Counted from the first letter of the stretch, positions 16,502-25,489 are shown. The stretch is DNA of 35,590 bases from Paludibacteraceae bacterium (GCA_905233925.1 CAJOFV010000019.1:1-35590), one strand, 5' to 3'. Translations and numbers: made by a program. The notes: generated by a model from the letters alone, not told the origin.

Positions 16502-17413
16502 ATGAGAAACGCGATTTTACCTATTGTTATTGCCATCAGTTTGTGCTCGGTACAACTGACCGCTAACGCCCAGCTTACGGCCGGCAGTCCGCAGCTTATC
16601 GCTGACGGCGGTACGCAGCCGGTCTTGTCACCTGCCGGCGATTATGTCTTGGTGCGCGATGCCGGTGAAGCCGGTTTGACACGTATAAACATAAAAACCG
16701 GTGAACGGCTGTTGGTCGCTTCCGACAGCGATATCGACGGCGATGTTATATTCTCTGACGGAGGAACGATGATAGCCTATAAAACCATCGAATACCGTAA
16801 CCATCTGGCTTATCGTACTATCAAAGCGGCAAACCTGCAGACGGGCGAAATAAAGGTTCTTGACAAACCTGCACGCGAGAGTTTCGCTTTCCGCTTTGCG
16901 GGTGGAAAAATGAAAATCGCCAAGCGCACCACTATGCGTAGCCAGCGGTTGCTGACGGATATACGAACCGTTGAGCATGAATATGTACCGGCTGTCGAAG
17001 ACGATGACCTTGTGCTTTATGACGGCAACGTGCGGAAAGTGTTGAATCCCAACGGGAAAAATATCTACCTCTGGCAACAAATCTCCCCCGACGAACAGCA
17101 TATCGTCTATGTGGCAGTGAATGACGGCTGCCATACGTTCGTTTGCGATATGAATGGCAAAAACGTCGTGGACTTGGGGCATTATATTGGCGCACCGACC
17201 TGGATGGGAAACGATTGGATCATCGGTCAGCAGGACGAAGATGATGGCCATAGAATGACCGCCTCACGCCTCGTTGCCATCCGTCCTGACGGCTCCGATT
17301 TTCAGATTCTCCCAATAGCAGGGCTCAACATGCCCATCAATCCGAATGCCGCTGCCAACGGAAAAGTGACCTTCGAAAACGAGGGCAAAATATATCTCGT
17401 TGAAGTGAGATAA
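16502..17413 (+). CDS. Secreted beta-propeller-like (PD40/TolB-type) protein
   Basis: 303 residues. Signal peptide MRNAILPIVIAISLCSVQLTANA, cleaved before QLTAG. The repeats read like WD40/PD40 blades: QPVLSPAGDYVLVRD, DGGTMIAYKT, ISPDEQHIVYVA, then APTWMGNDWIIG and LVAIRPDGSDFQIL, each pairing a structural Pro/Asp-Gly turn with a hydrophobic strand. Such domains in TolB and periplasmic peptidases act as binding platforms; no catalytic domain is present. The gene is 15 bp after argS and 32 bp before the amidase fusion, so it is co-transcribed with that wall enzyme and could be its periplasmic partner (inference). It lacks the C-terminal tag seen in its neighbours. Confidence 0.85.
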   Translation: MRNAILPIVIAISLCSVQLTANAQLTAGSPQLIADGGTQPVLSPAGDYVLVRDAGEAGLTRINIKTGERLLVASDSDIDGDVIFSDGGTMIAYKTIEYRNHLAYRTIKAANLQTGEIKVLDKPARESFAFRFAGGKMKIAKRTTMRSQRLLTDIRTVEHEYVPAVEDDDLVLYDGNVRKVLNPNGKNIYLWQQISPDEQHIVYVAVNDGCHTFVCDMNGKNVVDLGHYIGAPTWMGNDWIIGQQDEDDGHRMTASRLVAIRPDGSDFQILPIAGLNMPINPNAAANGKVTFENEGKIYLVEVR

Positions 17414-17445
17414 TATTTGTTCAAAGAACCAAAATATCGAAACCT

Positions 17446-20400
17446 ATGAATAAGCACTATTTGTCAATATTGCTGTTTGTTCTTTATTCCGCGTCATTGC
17501 ACGCGGTGGCACCGAAGATATATATCAATCCCGGACACGGCGGCTATAACTCGAATGACCGGAATATAGTCACTATCAATCACGCTTCCGGCGACCACGA
17601 CGGCTTTTGGGAGTCGCAGGCAAATCTGACAAAAGGTTTGTACCTGCGCGATATGTTGCAGGCGGCAGGCGCGACGGTGTATATGTCCCGCACCGATAAC
17701 CGCTCCGGCTACCGCGACGATAAATCAATCGCCAACACCATCGGTGACCGACCGCTTTCCACCATCGCCAAAGAGGCAAGCGGCAAGGCGGATTTTTTCC
17801 TGTCGATTCACTCTAACGCCGGAGGGAACAGCACTACTACGGCGGTCAATTACCTGCTGCTGATGCTCACCGGTACAGCCGGTTCGAGTGACTGGGGCTC
17901 TTCGTTCAAGTATGCCGAAGCAAAAACGGCTGCGGACTATGCTTGGACAAGACTCTCGGACAACCTGCTTACTGCATGGACGAGCACTTCGAAACGGGTC
18001 ATGTCATATACCACGTATACCGTGATTGCGCCCTCGTACCTGACTATCCCGGGATATTTGAGTGAGGGCGAGTTCCATGACTATAAGCCCGAAACTCACC
18101 GTTTGCTGAACAATGACTACTGTAAACTGGAAGCCTATCGCTTCTTACAGGCGTTTTGCGATTATTATACATCTTCGCTGACGCGGCCATCTACCGGTGT
18201 TATATGTGGTGATGTCCGGGATAATACTGCCAAGATGACCTCTACAACGCTTTATCAGAAGGCAAAAGACGGCACAAAAGACGAATATACACCCCTCAAC
18301 GGCGCTAAGGTAAAACTGAAAGATGGCAGCGGCAAGGTGATAGCGACTTATATATGTGACGATGAATACAACGGCTTTTATGCCTTCTGGGATGTCGCGC
18401 CTGGGACATACACCGTACAATGCGCCGCAGAGGGACATGCTTCCAATTCGCAATCCGTGACCGTTACAGCCGGCAATATAACTTATAATAATGTCAAACT
18501 CGGCAGCGGATCGGGTGACGGAATGGATGATGTGGTAGTCAGTCCGCTGGGCGTGCTGTACGACACGGTTATCAACCATTCGGCTGCAGCCTGGCTCGAC
18601 GACAAGACTATCCGCCGCGCTCTCGTGAGAGATGACAAACTATATGTCCTGACGGACGATAGTAAAGTGCATATTGTCAATGCCAATAGCGGCAGCGAGA
18701 GCGGGTTGTTGAGTACAAGCGGCATAAGTGTCAGCAGCGACAATGCCAACACAAAACTAATCAATGATATCGCACTCACTTACGACAAAGTGCTTCTTGG
18801 CTGTCAGTTGGAACAAACCACATTCAGTTTGAGCAACTCCTGGCAGGTATATAAATGGGCAGACGATAATGCTGCGCCGACAGTGTTCAACCAGTCGCGG
18901 ACAACGAGCACTTGTGGTAACTTTGCTACGGCCAACACAGGATATACATGCTGCGTCAAAGGCAGAGAAAGTTCATATGCCATCTACACGTTGGCACGTT
19001 CCACCGCCAGTACTACATACAGAGCTGTGTCACTTGGTTTAGCTGGCACAACGAAGTATAGCAAGGACGATAGCAATATGAACACATCAACCATCGCAGA
19101 CGATACACGTATGGTTGCGTCACCGTATAGTACCAGTGATTTCGTTCTCGAAAGTGCTTCTATGCACCCGACTCTCTATTACGCTACTTGGGTTACAAGC
19201 GGCACAACGGGTAATCCGCTCACGGCTTATAGTACGCTCACGCTGCCTGATGTGGCTCTTACCGGCGGAACTTTTGTGACCTACGACAACCATATACTGT
19301 ATATTACCCCTTACGGCACCGACAACCTCGGTGTGGGCATATACGACGCCACGAGCGGTTTGGGTTCCGCATCGCTTGTCAAAACTCTTTATCCGGAAAC
19401 GGTGCTGCCGCTTGCTTCGGCGGGATACATGACCGCTGCGGCAGAAGTGGATGGGGATGAGCTGGTGGTAACCTTGTATGTTCAGAATCGGGGCATAGAC
19501 CGCTGGCGACTCTCACAAACGGACATGGAAGTGCATGATGAGGTGATTAATCCGAGTGCGGATTTGGTGGATGGAGATGCGCCCAAGCGGGAATTCCGCG
19601 CAGGATGGATAAGTACGTCTTGGGCTTTGGACTGGCCGGTTACTATGGGCACTTCGGCATCTGTCGTCAGCACGCAGCAGAATAATCTCCGTACATTACT
19701 GAACCGCATGCAGTCGGCGCGGATGAATGCCGTTTATTTCCAAGTGCGTGGCATGGGAGATGCTATGTATAACTCTGCCTACGAACCCTGGAGCAAGTAT
19801 ATTACCGGTACACGCGGCACAGCGCCCTCGTATGACCCGCTGGAGTTGGCTGTCGCTGAGGCGCACAGTCGTGGTATGGAATTGCATGCCTGGATTAACC
19901 CTTATCGTTATTCGTCATCCGCCGGCACATACAGCAATACGTTGAGCAATGACCTCGCCAAAACGCATAACGACTGGCTGCTGTACTATGGCGATGCTAC
20001 GCCGGACACGGTTATACTTAATCCGGGAATACCGGCTGTCAGGACATATATAGCGAATCTCGTTGTGGACATTATTTCCAAGTACGATGTAGATGGTATT
20101 GTCTTTGACGACTATTTCTATATAAACGGCAAAACAACTGACGCGATGGATGCAGCGGCATTTGCGGCTTATAATCCGGACAATCTGAGCCGTGCAGACT
20201 GGCGGCGGCAGAATGTGAACAAGATGATTGAAGAAGTGCGTAATGCCATCAAGGCTGTCAAGCCGTGGGTACGTTTCGGCGTTGCACCTCCGGGGGTGGC
20301 GGCGACAGAAACAGCCGTGGCAAACAAGTACGGCGTGACGAAGAGTCCTGCTCCAAGCGGCTATGACTGGCAATATAACGGGCAATATTCCGAACCGGTG

Positions 20401-23400
20401 CAATGGCTCAAGGATCAGACTGTTGATTACATATCCCCGCAGGTATATTGGCGTATAGGGCACAAGACGAACGACTATGAGGCACTTAGTGCATGGTGGG
20501 TCGCCGTTGCCAAGCAATTCGGCAGACATGCGTATATTTCTCAATCCTACAGCGCGGTTAATGCGGCTTCCAACGCTTCCGAAATGGCCGATGAAATAAA
20601 CGCAAACCGTACGGCTGCGGCCGCGAACGAGACCGTGACCGGTTCGGCACTCTTCCGCATGGGACAGACCAACGATGCCTTTGTCAGCAAACTGACTGCC
20701 GCCTATACGGAACAGGCTTTGCCGCCTGCTATGACATGGTATAGTGCGCCGGATTTGGCTGCTCCCACGAACTTGACGCTTACCGGCACAACGCTTTCGT
20801 GGCAGCACGCAACAGCGGAACGCTATTCGGTCTATGCCTACCCGAAAGGCGGAAACCAGACGCAGGCACTTGCATCGTCTGCTTACCTTCTGGGCATTAG
20901 TTACAGCAAGTCCTTTGACCTTAGTGCTGTCGTGAACCTTGCTGACAAAACCATCGCTGTATGTGCGTTGGATCGTTATGGCAATGAGCATACTGCAGCA
21001 CTTTACAACGCGGCAACAACGCCGGAAGTGTCGGGCATGGAGGGCGCGGATATTTACGCTTCCGAATTGACAATGACCAAGAGTGGTGATACATACACTT
21101 TCTCTTACCGCCTCAATGAAGACGCCACGGATGTGACGTTGCAGCTGTTGTATGAAGGTGCTGTTATTCAGACCAAGTCATTCGGTGCACAAAGCAAAGG
21201 GCAGCGGAGCGGTACGTTGAACGAATCGGAGATTAACTTCCCCGAACGCAATACTGCCGACTATTTGACGTGGGCGATTAAAGCAACGGCGCGTCCGGTT
21301 AATGCATTGACCAAACTTTCGGATGACGGAACGCAATACCAGTTCTACCGTCCGTTCGGCGTGGCGGTTGATAATAATCCCGAGAGCGAATTTTTCGGGC
21401 GGGTCTATGTGACCAACACCAAGAATGGCACTTGTGCCGGTGGCGGACGTACAACTGCGAACGGTCTGTTTGCTTTCGATGCCGAACTGAACGCCTTGAA
21501 TAATTCGGCATACACAGGCGGCGTGACATGGAACAACGCTACCTCATCCGGTAACAGCCCGTTCCGTTTGGCAGTTGCGCCGGACAGCCGTGTCTTCCTC
21601 TGCGACTGGGCGGACAACCATTCGGGTATATGGATTGCGCCTGCAGGTGGTATAACGGGTAACTTTACGCAATTGTTCGCAGGGCTTAATCGCGCATCTT
21701 CGGGGTTATGCACGAACAGCAGCAGCGTGCCTGTCCACGGCTCTATTTCCGGCTGTTGGGTGGAAGGGCTTGGTGCTGACAGTAAACTATACACTATGGA
21801 TGAGGACTACACCGTGGATGGCCAAACATATAACCTCTTGCGCTATGACATCGGAGAAGCAACATCCTGGACAGCAGCGCCGTCAGCGGTGGTCTTTAAT
21901 AACTATGCCAACGGGAAACCCCTATGGAACAATGTCCTGAACGTCGTTTCTGACCTCCACCACGGCTGGTGGATTATTCAGCACCGCTTCGCGGAAACAT
22001 CCGAAGTGCCCTCACTCATTCACGTCCTCAACGGCGCTGTGGACTATAACTCCGGCGGAGAACAGTTGCTCGAAAATAGCAAAAACGGCGGACTGGCAGT
22101 CAACTTCGACGGCTCGCGCATCGCCACTACCGGCCAGAATCAAATCAACATTTGGGACGTAGCCTACGATGCCAACGGACACCTGACGGACATCTCGCCC
22201 GCCTTCGAGATTACCGCCTCCGACATCAGCGGACTTGGCGAATCATCCAATGACGTGGCGTTTGACCCCGCCGGAAATATCTATTATGTCAGCAACACCA
22301 CCGAGCGGCTTGTAGTTATCGGTCTGCCCAAAACAGACAATAGTTTCACGACGCCTGCCCGCGCGACCTTCACCATTCCGTTGCCCGACGAAGCCCCTGC
22401 ACTTGATGTGCTCGTTACGGAATGGGAGCAGTCCGGATTCACCATTGACTTCCGCACAACGCCTGTTGCTACAGGAGTGGCGGTCAAGATAGGCTCGCTA
22501 CTGACAGAAACGTTGCCGTTGGAGACCCTGGTAGCGCATACGGCTACAGGAACGGCTGCTGCCGGTTATGTCAAGCACATCACCCTTCCGGACATTGACC
22601 TCACCACCTACGCTGGTCATACACTGACCCTCAAGTGGATGGCCACAGATGCCGTAGTGGCGCAGACAGAACTGACCATCCCGACACTTGTCTCGGGCAG
22701 CACGAGTGAACTCCCTGAAACAAACAATGTCATTGTGCTCCCGGACGCGACACTCACGCTCGACCTCAGCAGCGCGAGCGGGGCAATGACCCTTCATAGC
22801 CTCGAAGTGTACCCGGGCGGAAAAACCATCGTCAGCAACGGCACGCTGACGCTTGATGACCTTATTCTACGCGTTGGTTGGACAACGGCGCATACGCGCT
22901 TCCGCGCCCCGAAACTTGCCATCATGAACACCGCTTCCATAACGCCCGCAAATGCCTATATGGACTGCGTCATTGACTACGCGCAGTATTATCCGATTGC
23001 AGTTCCCTTCGCCGTCACACGCAGCGCCATAACCTATCGCGATTACCCGTCTGCACCCGCAGCAAGTGGTGTTATCCTCCGGCAGTATAACGGCGCACAG
23101 CGCGCTACCGGCAGCACCGGCGATAACTGGCAGACCGTCACGCCCGCAACCCTCGTGCCCGCCAACGGCTACGCCATCATCGCCAAACGCATGCCCGGAA
23201 CGATGTACAGCACCATCCGCATGCCAATGGACATGAACGCGACGCAGAACACTGTCTCTGTCACGGCGTATGGGGTAGGTACAGGTCTTTGGAATAATGT
23301 CGGATGGAACTTTATCGCCAACCCATATACCGTAGCCTTTAACGGCAACGACGAAACAGCATTCGCCGGCTCCTTGCAAGTACAAGGCGATGGCTCGGGC

Positions 23401-24138
23401 ATACGCTATGCCACCATTCCGACGCCCGACTTCCAGGACTATTACCAAGTGCCGGTGGACGAAGCGGCGCTCGAACCGATGAGTCCGTTCTTCGTACAAG
23501 CAGGTGCAAACGGCGATGTTACTTTCCAACCTGCGCAGAAGAACCCGACACTCGCCCCACCGTCCACCGCTCATCCGTTCAACGTCCATTCCACCGACCT
23601 CCGCTTGCGTTTCACAGGCGCTGCCGGTTTTGACCAGACGTATGTTCTTTTGGGGGAGAACTTTACGGATGAACCGGATTTCAATGCTGACCTGCCGAAG
23701 GAGTTCGGACGAGCGCCGAAGATTTGGACGAACCACCCGACAGACGACCAAAGTCCGTTCGCCTCGATTGCTTTGTCCGATGAGCAGCAGGATTATGTAA
23801 TCCCTGTTTCCATCCAAACCAATGCGGAAGGCGCCTACACGTTTGCACTCAGTGACAAGAGCACGCTCGGCAATATTACGCTGGTCGAACTGACAGACAA
23901 TGGCAATCCCGTGGCGAACTTGTTGGAGGAAAGCTATCGTATCACGTTGCCTGCCGGAACGCTTACAGGACGCTTCGCTTTGCGTCTCTCCCGTGCCCAG
24001 GAAACAACCTCAAGCGACCAACAGCCCGCAACCGACGCCCCGCAAACGGCTGCAAGAAAGCGTTTGCAAGACCAGCGCGTCGTAATTGATTGCAACGGAC
24101 ACACCTATGACATGTTAGGAAATGAAGTGACTCAATGA
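17446..24138 (+). CDS. Secreted N-acetylmuramoyl-L-alanine amidase / DigH-like GHL10 glycosidase fusion
   Basis: 2230 residues. Signal peptide about 1-20. Amidase_3 domain at about 24-240 with NPGHGG (His31), WESQANL (Glu56), SIHSNA (His122) and a later Glu in YLSEGEFHD. A carboxypeptidase-regulatory-like beta domain covers about 247-352, and a propeller-like region about 365-690. A GHL10 (DUF187, DigH/YddW type) domain occupies about 712-1040: EFRAGWIST, MNAVYFQVRG, HAWINPYR, GIVFDDYFY, YISPQVYWR. A linker, an NHL-like propeller (about 1298-1632) and a C-terminal module shared with the 2925 protein (about 1795-2185) follow, and the last 27 residues are the common tag (RKRLQDQ, YDMLGNEV). Amidases strip stem peptides from MurNAc; DigH cuts the denuded glycan. 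Surface or periplasmic location is inferred from the signal and tag. Confidence 0.93.
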   Translation: MNKHYLSILLFVLYSASLHAVAPKIYINPGHGGYNSNDRNIVTINHASGDHDGFWESQANLTKGLYLRDMLQAAGATVYMSRTDNRSGYRDDKSIANTIGDRPLSTIAKEASGKADFFLSIHSNAGGNSTTTAVNYLLLMLTGTAGSSDWGSSFKYAEAKTAADYAWTRLSDNLLTAWTSTSKRVMSYTTYTVIAPSYLTIPGYLSEGEFHDYKPETHRLLNNDYCKLEAYRFLQAFCDYYTSSLTRPSTGVICGDVRDNTAKMTSTTLYQKAKDGTKDEYTPLNGAKVKLKDGSGKVIATYICDDEYNGFYAFWDVAPGTYTVQCAAEGHASNSQSVTVTAGNITYNNVKLGSGSGDGMDDVVVSPLGVLYDTVINHSAAAWLDDKTIRRALVRDDKLYVLTDDSKVHIVNANSGSESGLLSTSGISVSSDNANTKLINDIALTYDKVLLGCQLEQTTFSLSNSWQVYKWADDNAAPTVFNQSRTTSTCGNFATANTGYTCCVKGRESSYAIYTLARSTASTTYRAVSLGLAGTTKYSKDDSNMNTSTIADDTRMVASPYSTSDFVLESASMHPTLYYATWVTSGTTGNPLTAYSTLTLPDVALTGGTFVTYDNHILYITPYGTDNLGVGIYDATSGLGSASLVKTLYPETVLPLASAGYMTAAAEVDGDELVVTLYVQNRGIDRWRLSQTDMEVHDEVINPSADLVDGDAPKREFRAGWISTSWALDWPVTMGTSASVVSTQQNNLRTLLNRMQSARMNAVYFQVRGMGDAMYNSAYEPWSKYITGTRGTAPSYDPLELAVAEAHSRGMELHAWINPYRYSSSAGTYSNTLSNDLAKTHNDWLLYYGDATPDTVILNPGIPAVRTYIANLVVDIISKYDVDGIVFDDYFYINGKTTDAMDAAAFAAYNPDNLSRADWRRQNVNKMIEEVRNAIKAVKPWVRFGVAPPGVAATETAVANKYGVTKSPAPSGYDWQYNGQYSEPVQWLKDQTVDYISPQVYWRIGHKTNDYEALSAWWVAVAKQFGRHAYISQSYSAVNAASNASEMADEINANRTAAAANETVTGSALFRMGQTNDAFVSKLTAAYTEQALPPAMTWYSAPDLAAPTNLTLTGTTLSWQHATAERYSVYAYPKGGNQTQALASSAYLLGISYSKSFDLSAVVNLADKTIAVCALDRYGNEHTAALYNAATTPEVSGMEGADIYASELTMTKSGDTYTFSYRLNEDATDVTLQLLYEGAVIQTKSFGAQSKGQRSGTLNESEINFPERNTADYLTWAIKATARPVNALTKLSDDGTQYQFYRPFGVAVDNNPESEFFGRVYVTNTKNGTCAGGGRTTANGLFAFDAELNALNNSAYTGGVTWNNATSSGNSPFRLAVAPDSRVFLCDWADNHSGIWIAPAGGITGNFTQLFAGLNRASSGLCTNSSSVPVHGSISGCWVEGLGADSKLYTMDEDYTVDGQTYNLLRYDIGEATSWTAAPSAVVFNNYANGKPLWNNVLNVVSDLHHGWWIIQHRFAETSEVPSLIHVLNGAVDYNSGGEQLLENSKNGGLAVNFDGSRIATTGQNQINIWDVAYDANGHLTDISPAFEITASDISGLGESSNDVAFDPAGNIYYVSNTTERLVVIGLPKTDNSFTTPARATFTIPLPDEAPALDVLVTEWEQSGFTIDFRTTPVATGVAVKIGSLLTETLPLETLVAHTATGTAAAGYVKHITLPDIDLTTYAGHTLTLKWMATDAVVAQTELTIPTLVSGSTSELPETNNVIVLPDATLTLDLSSASGAMTLHSLEVYPGGKTIVSNGTLTLDDLILRVGWTTAHTRFRAPKLAIMNTASITPANAYMDCVIDYAQYYPIAVPFAVTRSAITYRDYPSAPAASGVILRQYNGAQRATGSTGDNWQTVTPATLVPANGYAIIAKRMPGTMYSTIRMPMDMNATQNTVSVTAYGVGTGLWNNVGWNFIANPYTVAFNGNDETAFAGSLQVQGDGSGIRYATIPTPDFQDYYQVPVDEAALEPMSPFFVQAGANGDVTFQPAQKNPTLAPPSTAHPFNVHSTDLRLRFTGAAGFDQTYVLLGENFTDEPDFNADLPKEFGRAPKIWTNHPTDDQSPFASIALSDEQQDYVIPVSIQTNAEGAYTFALSDKSTLGNITLVELTDNGNPVANLLEESYRITLPAGTLTGRFALRLSRAQETTSSDQQPATDAPQTAARKRLQDQRVVIDCNGHTYDMLGNEVTQ

Positions 24139-24908
24139 AGCGGCGTTGGGAAATAATGCGGTTTCTTGCAGCGGAGCAGCGGCAGCGCCGGCGCAAGGGG
24201 ATGATTTTTGTCTGTGTCATGGCATTGTTGTCCTATTGCGCTGTGCTGTGCTATTGGACGCTGCAACCAACCATTCCGAACAATCCCGAACCCTCTCAAA
24301 CCCTCTCGAATCATTCTGAATTATCCGGAACCATCGTAACCCATTCCTCAAATTTTCAAATCTTCCATACGGTTTCAGCCGATCGTTCGAGGCTTTGCCG
24401 AGATAAGAAATTTTCAAATTCTCAAATTTTCAAATCTTATTCGGTCTTTCAGACTTCCTCTGCCACTCCTCATGTTCTGGGTTCGGCTTCATCTGCGCCC
24501 CTGACCACTCCTCAACATGTTCAGACCATTACAAACTATTCTGAACCATCCGGAACCACCTTGAACTATCCTAAACTATCGCCAACTGCGTCTTCCCTTG
24601 CCTATGCGCCTTCTTTGGCGAGAAGCTTTGCTGCTTCCACCGAACAGACCGCAGCGCGGAAGGCCGGTCGGCGGTCAGGTTTTGTGGACGACCCTGACCC
24701 GCAGGATCCGGGAGACCCTTTGGCAACTGACCCGTTTGCGGATGACCCCGCTCCCCTTAACCCTGCCGACCCGCTCAACACGCCTGTTGGCGACTGCCCG
24801 TGGTTGCTCATCCTACTCTTTGTGCTTTACCGCCTCGGGATACAAAATCACGAGAATAATGCCCGAATCCGTGCAAAATCAACTTTCGTGCACGATTTTT
24901 GTAAATAA
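24135..24908 (+). CDS. Repeat-built membrane protein translationally coupled to the amidase fusion
   Basis: 257 residues; the start overlaps the upstream stop as ATGA. A basic N-terminus is followed by one membrane segment (MIFVCVMALLSYCAVLCYW). The next ~120 residues are mostly encoded by short tandem arrays: decapeptide-like units (TIPNNPEPSQ, TLSNHSELSG; TITNYSEPSG, TTLNYPKLSP) and SN-F/S-QIF segments. An acidic Asp/Pro-rich region (DDPDPQDPGDP) precedes TPVGDCPWLLILLFVLY, a second hydrophobic segment near the C-terminus. I recognise no enzymatic domain. The predicted topology is two membrane segments with an extended linker of about 190 residues between them. The open frame through many degenerate repeats and the ATGA overlap argue that it is translated, but it could be a decaying gene. 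Confidence 0.7.
   Translation: MKRRWEIMRFLAAEQRQRRRKGMIFVCVMALLSYCAVLCYWTLQPTIPNNPEPSQTLSNHSELSGTIVTHSSNFQIFHTVSADRSRLCRDKKFSNSQIFKSYSVFQTSSATPHVLGSASSAPLTTPQHVQTITNYSEPSGTTLNYPKLSPTASSLAYAPSLARSFAASTEQTAARKAGRRSGFVDDPDPQDPGDPLATDPFADDPAPLNPADPLNTPVGDCPWLLILLFVLYRLGIQNHENNARIRAKSTFVHDFCK
24273..24342 (+). repeat. Seven tandem degenerate 10-bp units
   Basis: ATTCCGAACA, ATCCCGAACC, CTCTCAAACC, CTCTCGAATC, ATTCTGAATT, ATCCGGAACC, ATCGTAACCC. The consensus is near (A/C)TYCYGAAYC. Read in one frame over 30 bp, it gives a decapeptide period. Confidence 0.9.
24346..24361 (+). repeat. Two tandem 8-bp units CCTCAAAT, TTTCAAAT
   Basis: Same octamer family as in argS. An 18-base identical stretch, CTCAAATTTTCAAATCTT, is shared with 24421-24438. 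Confidence 0.85.
24404..24435 (+). repeat. Four 8-bp units of the TTTCAAAT family
   Basis: TAAGAAAT (degenerate), TTTCAAAT, TCTCAAAT, TTTCAAAT. It encodes KKFSNSQIFK, matching the argS insert NLQIFK in frame and sequence. Confidence 0.85.
24528..24587 (+). repeat. Six tandem degenerate 10-bp units
   Basis: ATTACAAACT, ATTCTGAACC, ATCCGGAACC, ACCTTGAACT, ATCCTAAACT, ATCGCCAACT. This is the same decamer family as 24273-24342, with ATCCGGAACC identical in both. Confidence 0.9.
24870..24899 (+). terminator. Weak terminator overlapping the end of the repeat-protein gene
   Basis: CGTGCA (24870-24875) can pair with TGCACG (24889-24894) around a 13-base loop, followed by ATTTTT. The stem is short, and it lies within the last codons of the 24135 ORF, so the call is tentative. 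Confidence 0.4.
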
Positions 24909-24909
24909 A

Positions 24910-24941
24910 TTTGCGCATATCAAAAAAAAGTCGTATTTTTG
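24910..24941 (+). promoter_or_regulatory. Promoter of the DUF4160/DUF2442 pair
   Basis: TTTG (24910-24913), 20 bp, TATTTTTG (24934-24941). It directly follows the stop codon of the upstream ORF and begins a new transcription unit about 50 bp before ATG 24990. Confidence 0.85.
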
Positions 24942-24989
24942 CAGCAAATTAAGATAAAAACGCAACAAAACCTATAAACACTCAATATT

Positions 24990-25247
24990 ATGCCGCAGAT
25001 TAGTGCTTTTTACGGAATTATTATATTCATGAACTTTCAAGACCATGCTCCTGCTCATTTCCATGCATGGTATGGCGATTACAAGATTATTGTCAGCATC
25101 AAAGACGGTGTTGTGAAAGGAGAAATGCCCGGTCGTGCCTTGCGCATGGTTCTTGAATGGCTGGATTTGCACAGGGACGAATTGTTGGAGAACTGGGAGC
25201 GTGCACAAAAGGGTGACATGGTAAAGCACATTGTTCCATTAAAATAA
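24990..25247 (+). CDS. DUF4160 domain protein
   Basis: 85 residues. ISAFYGIIIFMNFQDHAPAHFHAWYGDYKIIVSI is the family hallmark: an FYGI strand, a HxPxHFHA-like histidine cluster and an acidic/hydrophobic strand. The rest, RALRMVLEWLDLHRDELLENWERA, is a long helix. No signal peptide, so cytoplasmic. It is 7 bp upstream of a DUF2442 gene; the two families are often adjacent in bacterial genomes. A toxin-antitoxin-like or small-regulator role has been suggested on context alone. I infer only that the two proteins work together. Confidence 0.9.
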   Translation: MPQISAFYGIIIFMNFQDHAPAHFHAWYGDYKIIVSIKDGVVKGEMPGRALRMVLEWLDLHRDELLENWERAQKGDMVKHIVPLK

Positions 25248-25254
25248 TACGATT

Positions 25255-25482
25255 ATGGATTTTTTGGAGATTACAAAAGCACAGTACGTTGGTGGACACA
25301 AAATTCATTTGTGGTTCAATAACAACGTGGACAGGGTAGTTGATTTCAGCGATAAGCTGAAAGGCGCTGCCTTTGAACCGTTGCGTGATTTGGCGTTCTT
25401 TAAGAACTTCCATATTGCGTACAATACGATTGAATGGGAGAACGGCGCTGATTTTGCACCGGAATACTTGTTTGATTGTTAA
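25255..25482 (+). CDS. DUF2442 domain protein
   Basis: 75 residues. It begins MDFLEITKAQYVGGHKIHLWFNN, then VDFSDKLKG, FEPLRDLAFFKNFHIAYNTIEWENGADFAPEYLFD. The WENGADFAPE-type ending with L/Y-F is the DUF2442 signature. It is a small soluble protein with no signal peptide. The 7-bp spacing after the DUF4160 gene implies co-translation. No catalytic site is known; the fold resembles small binding domains. Confidence 0.9.
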   Translation: MDFLEITKAQYVGGHKIHLWFNNNVDRVVDFSDKLKGAAFEPLRDLAFFKNFHIAYNTIEWENGADFAPEYLFDC

Positions 25483-25489
25483 TCGTCTG

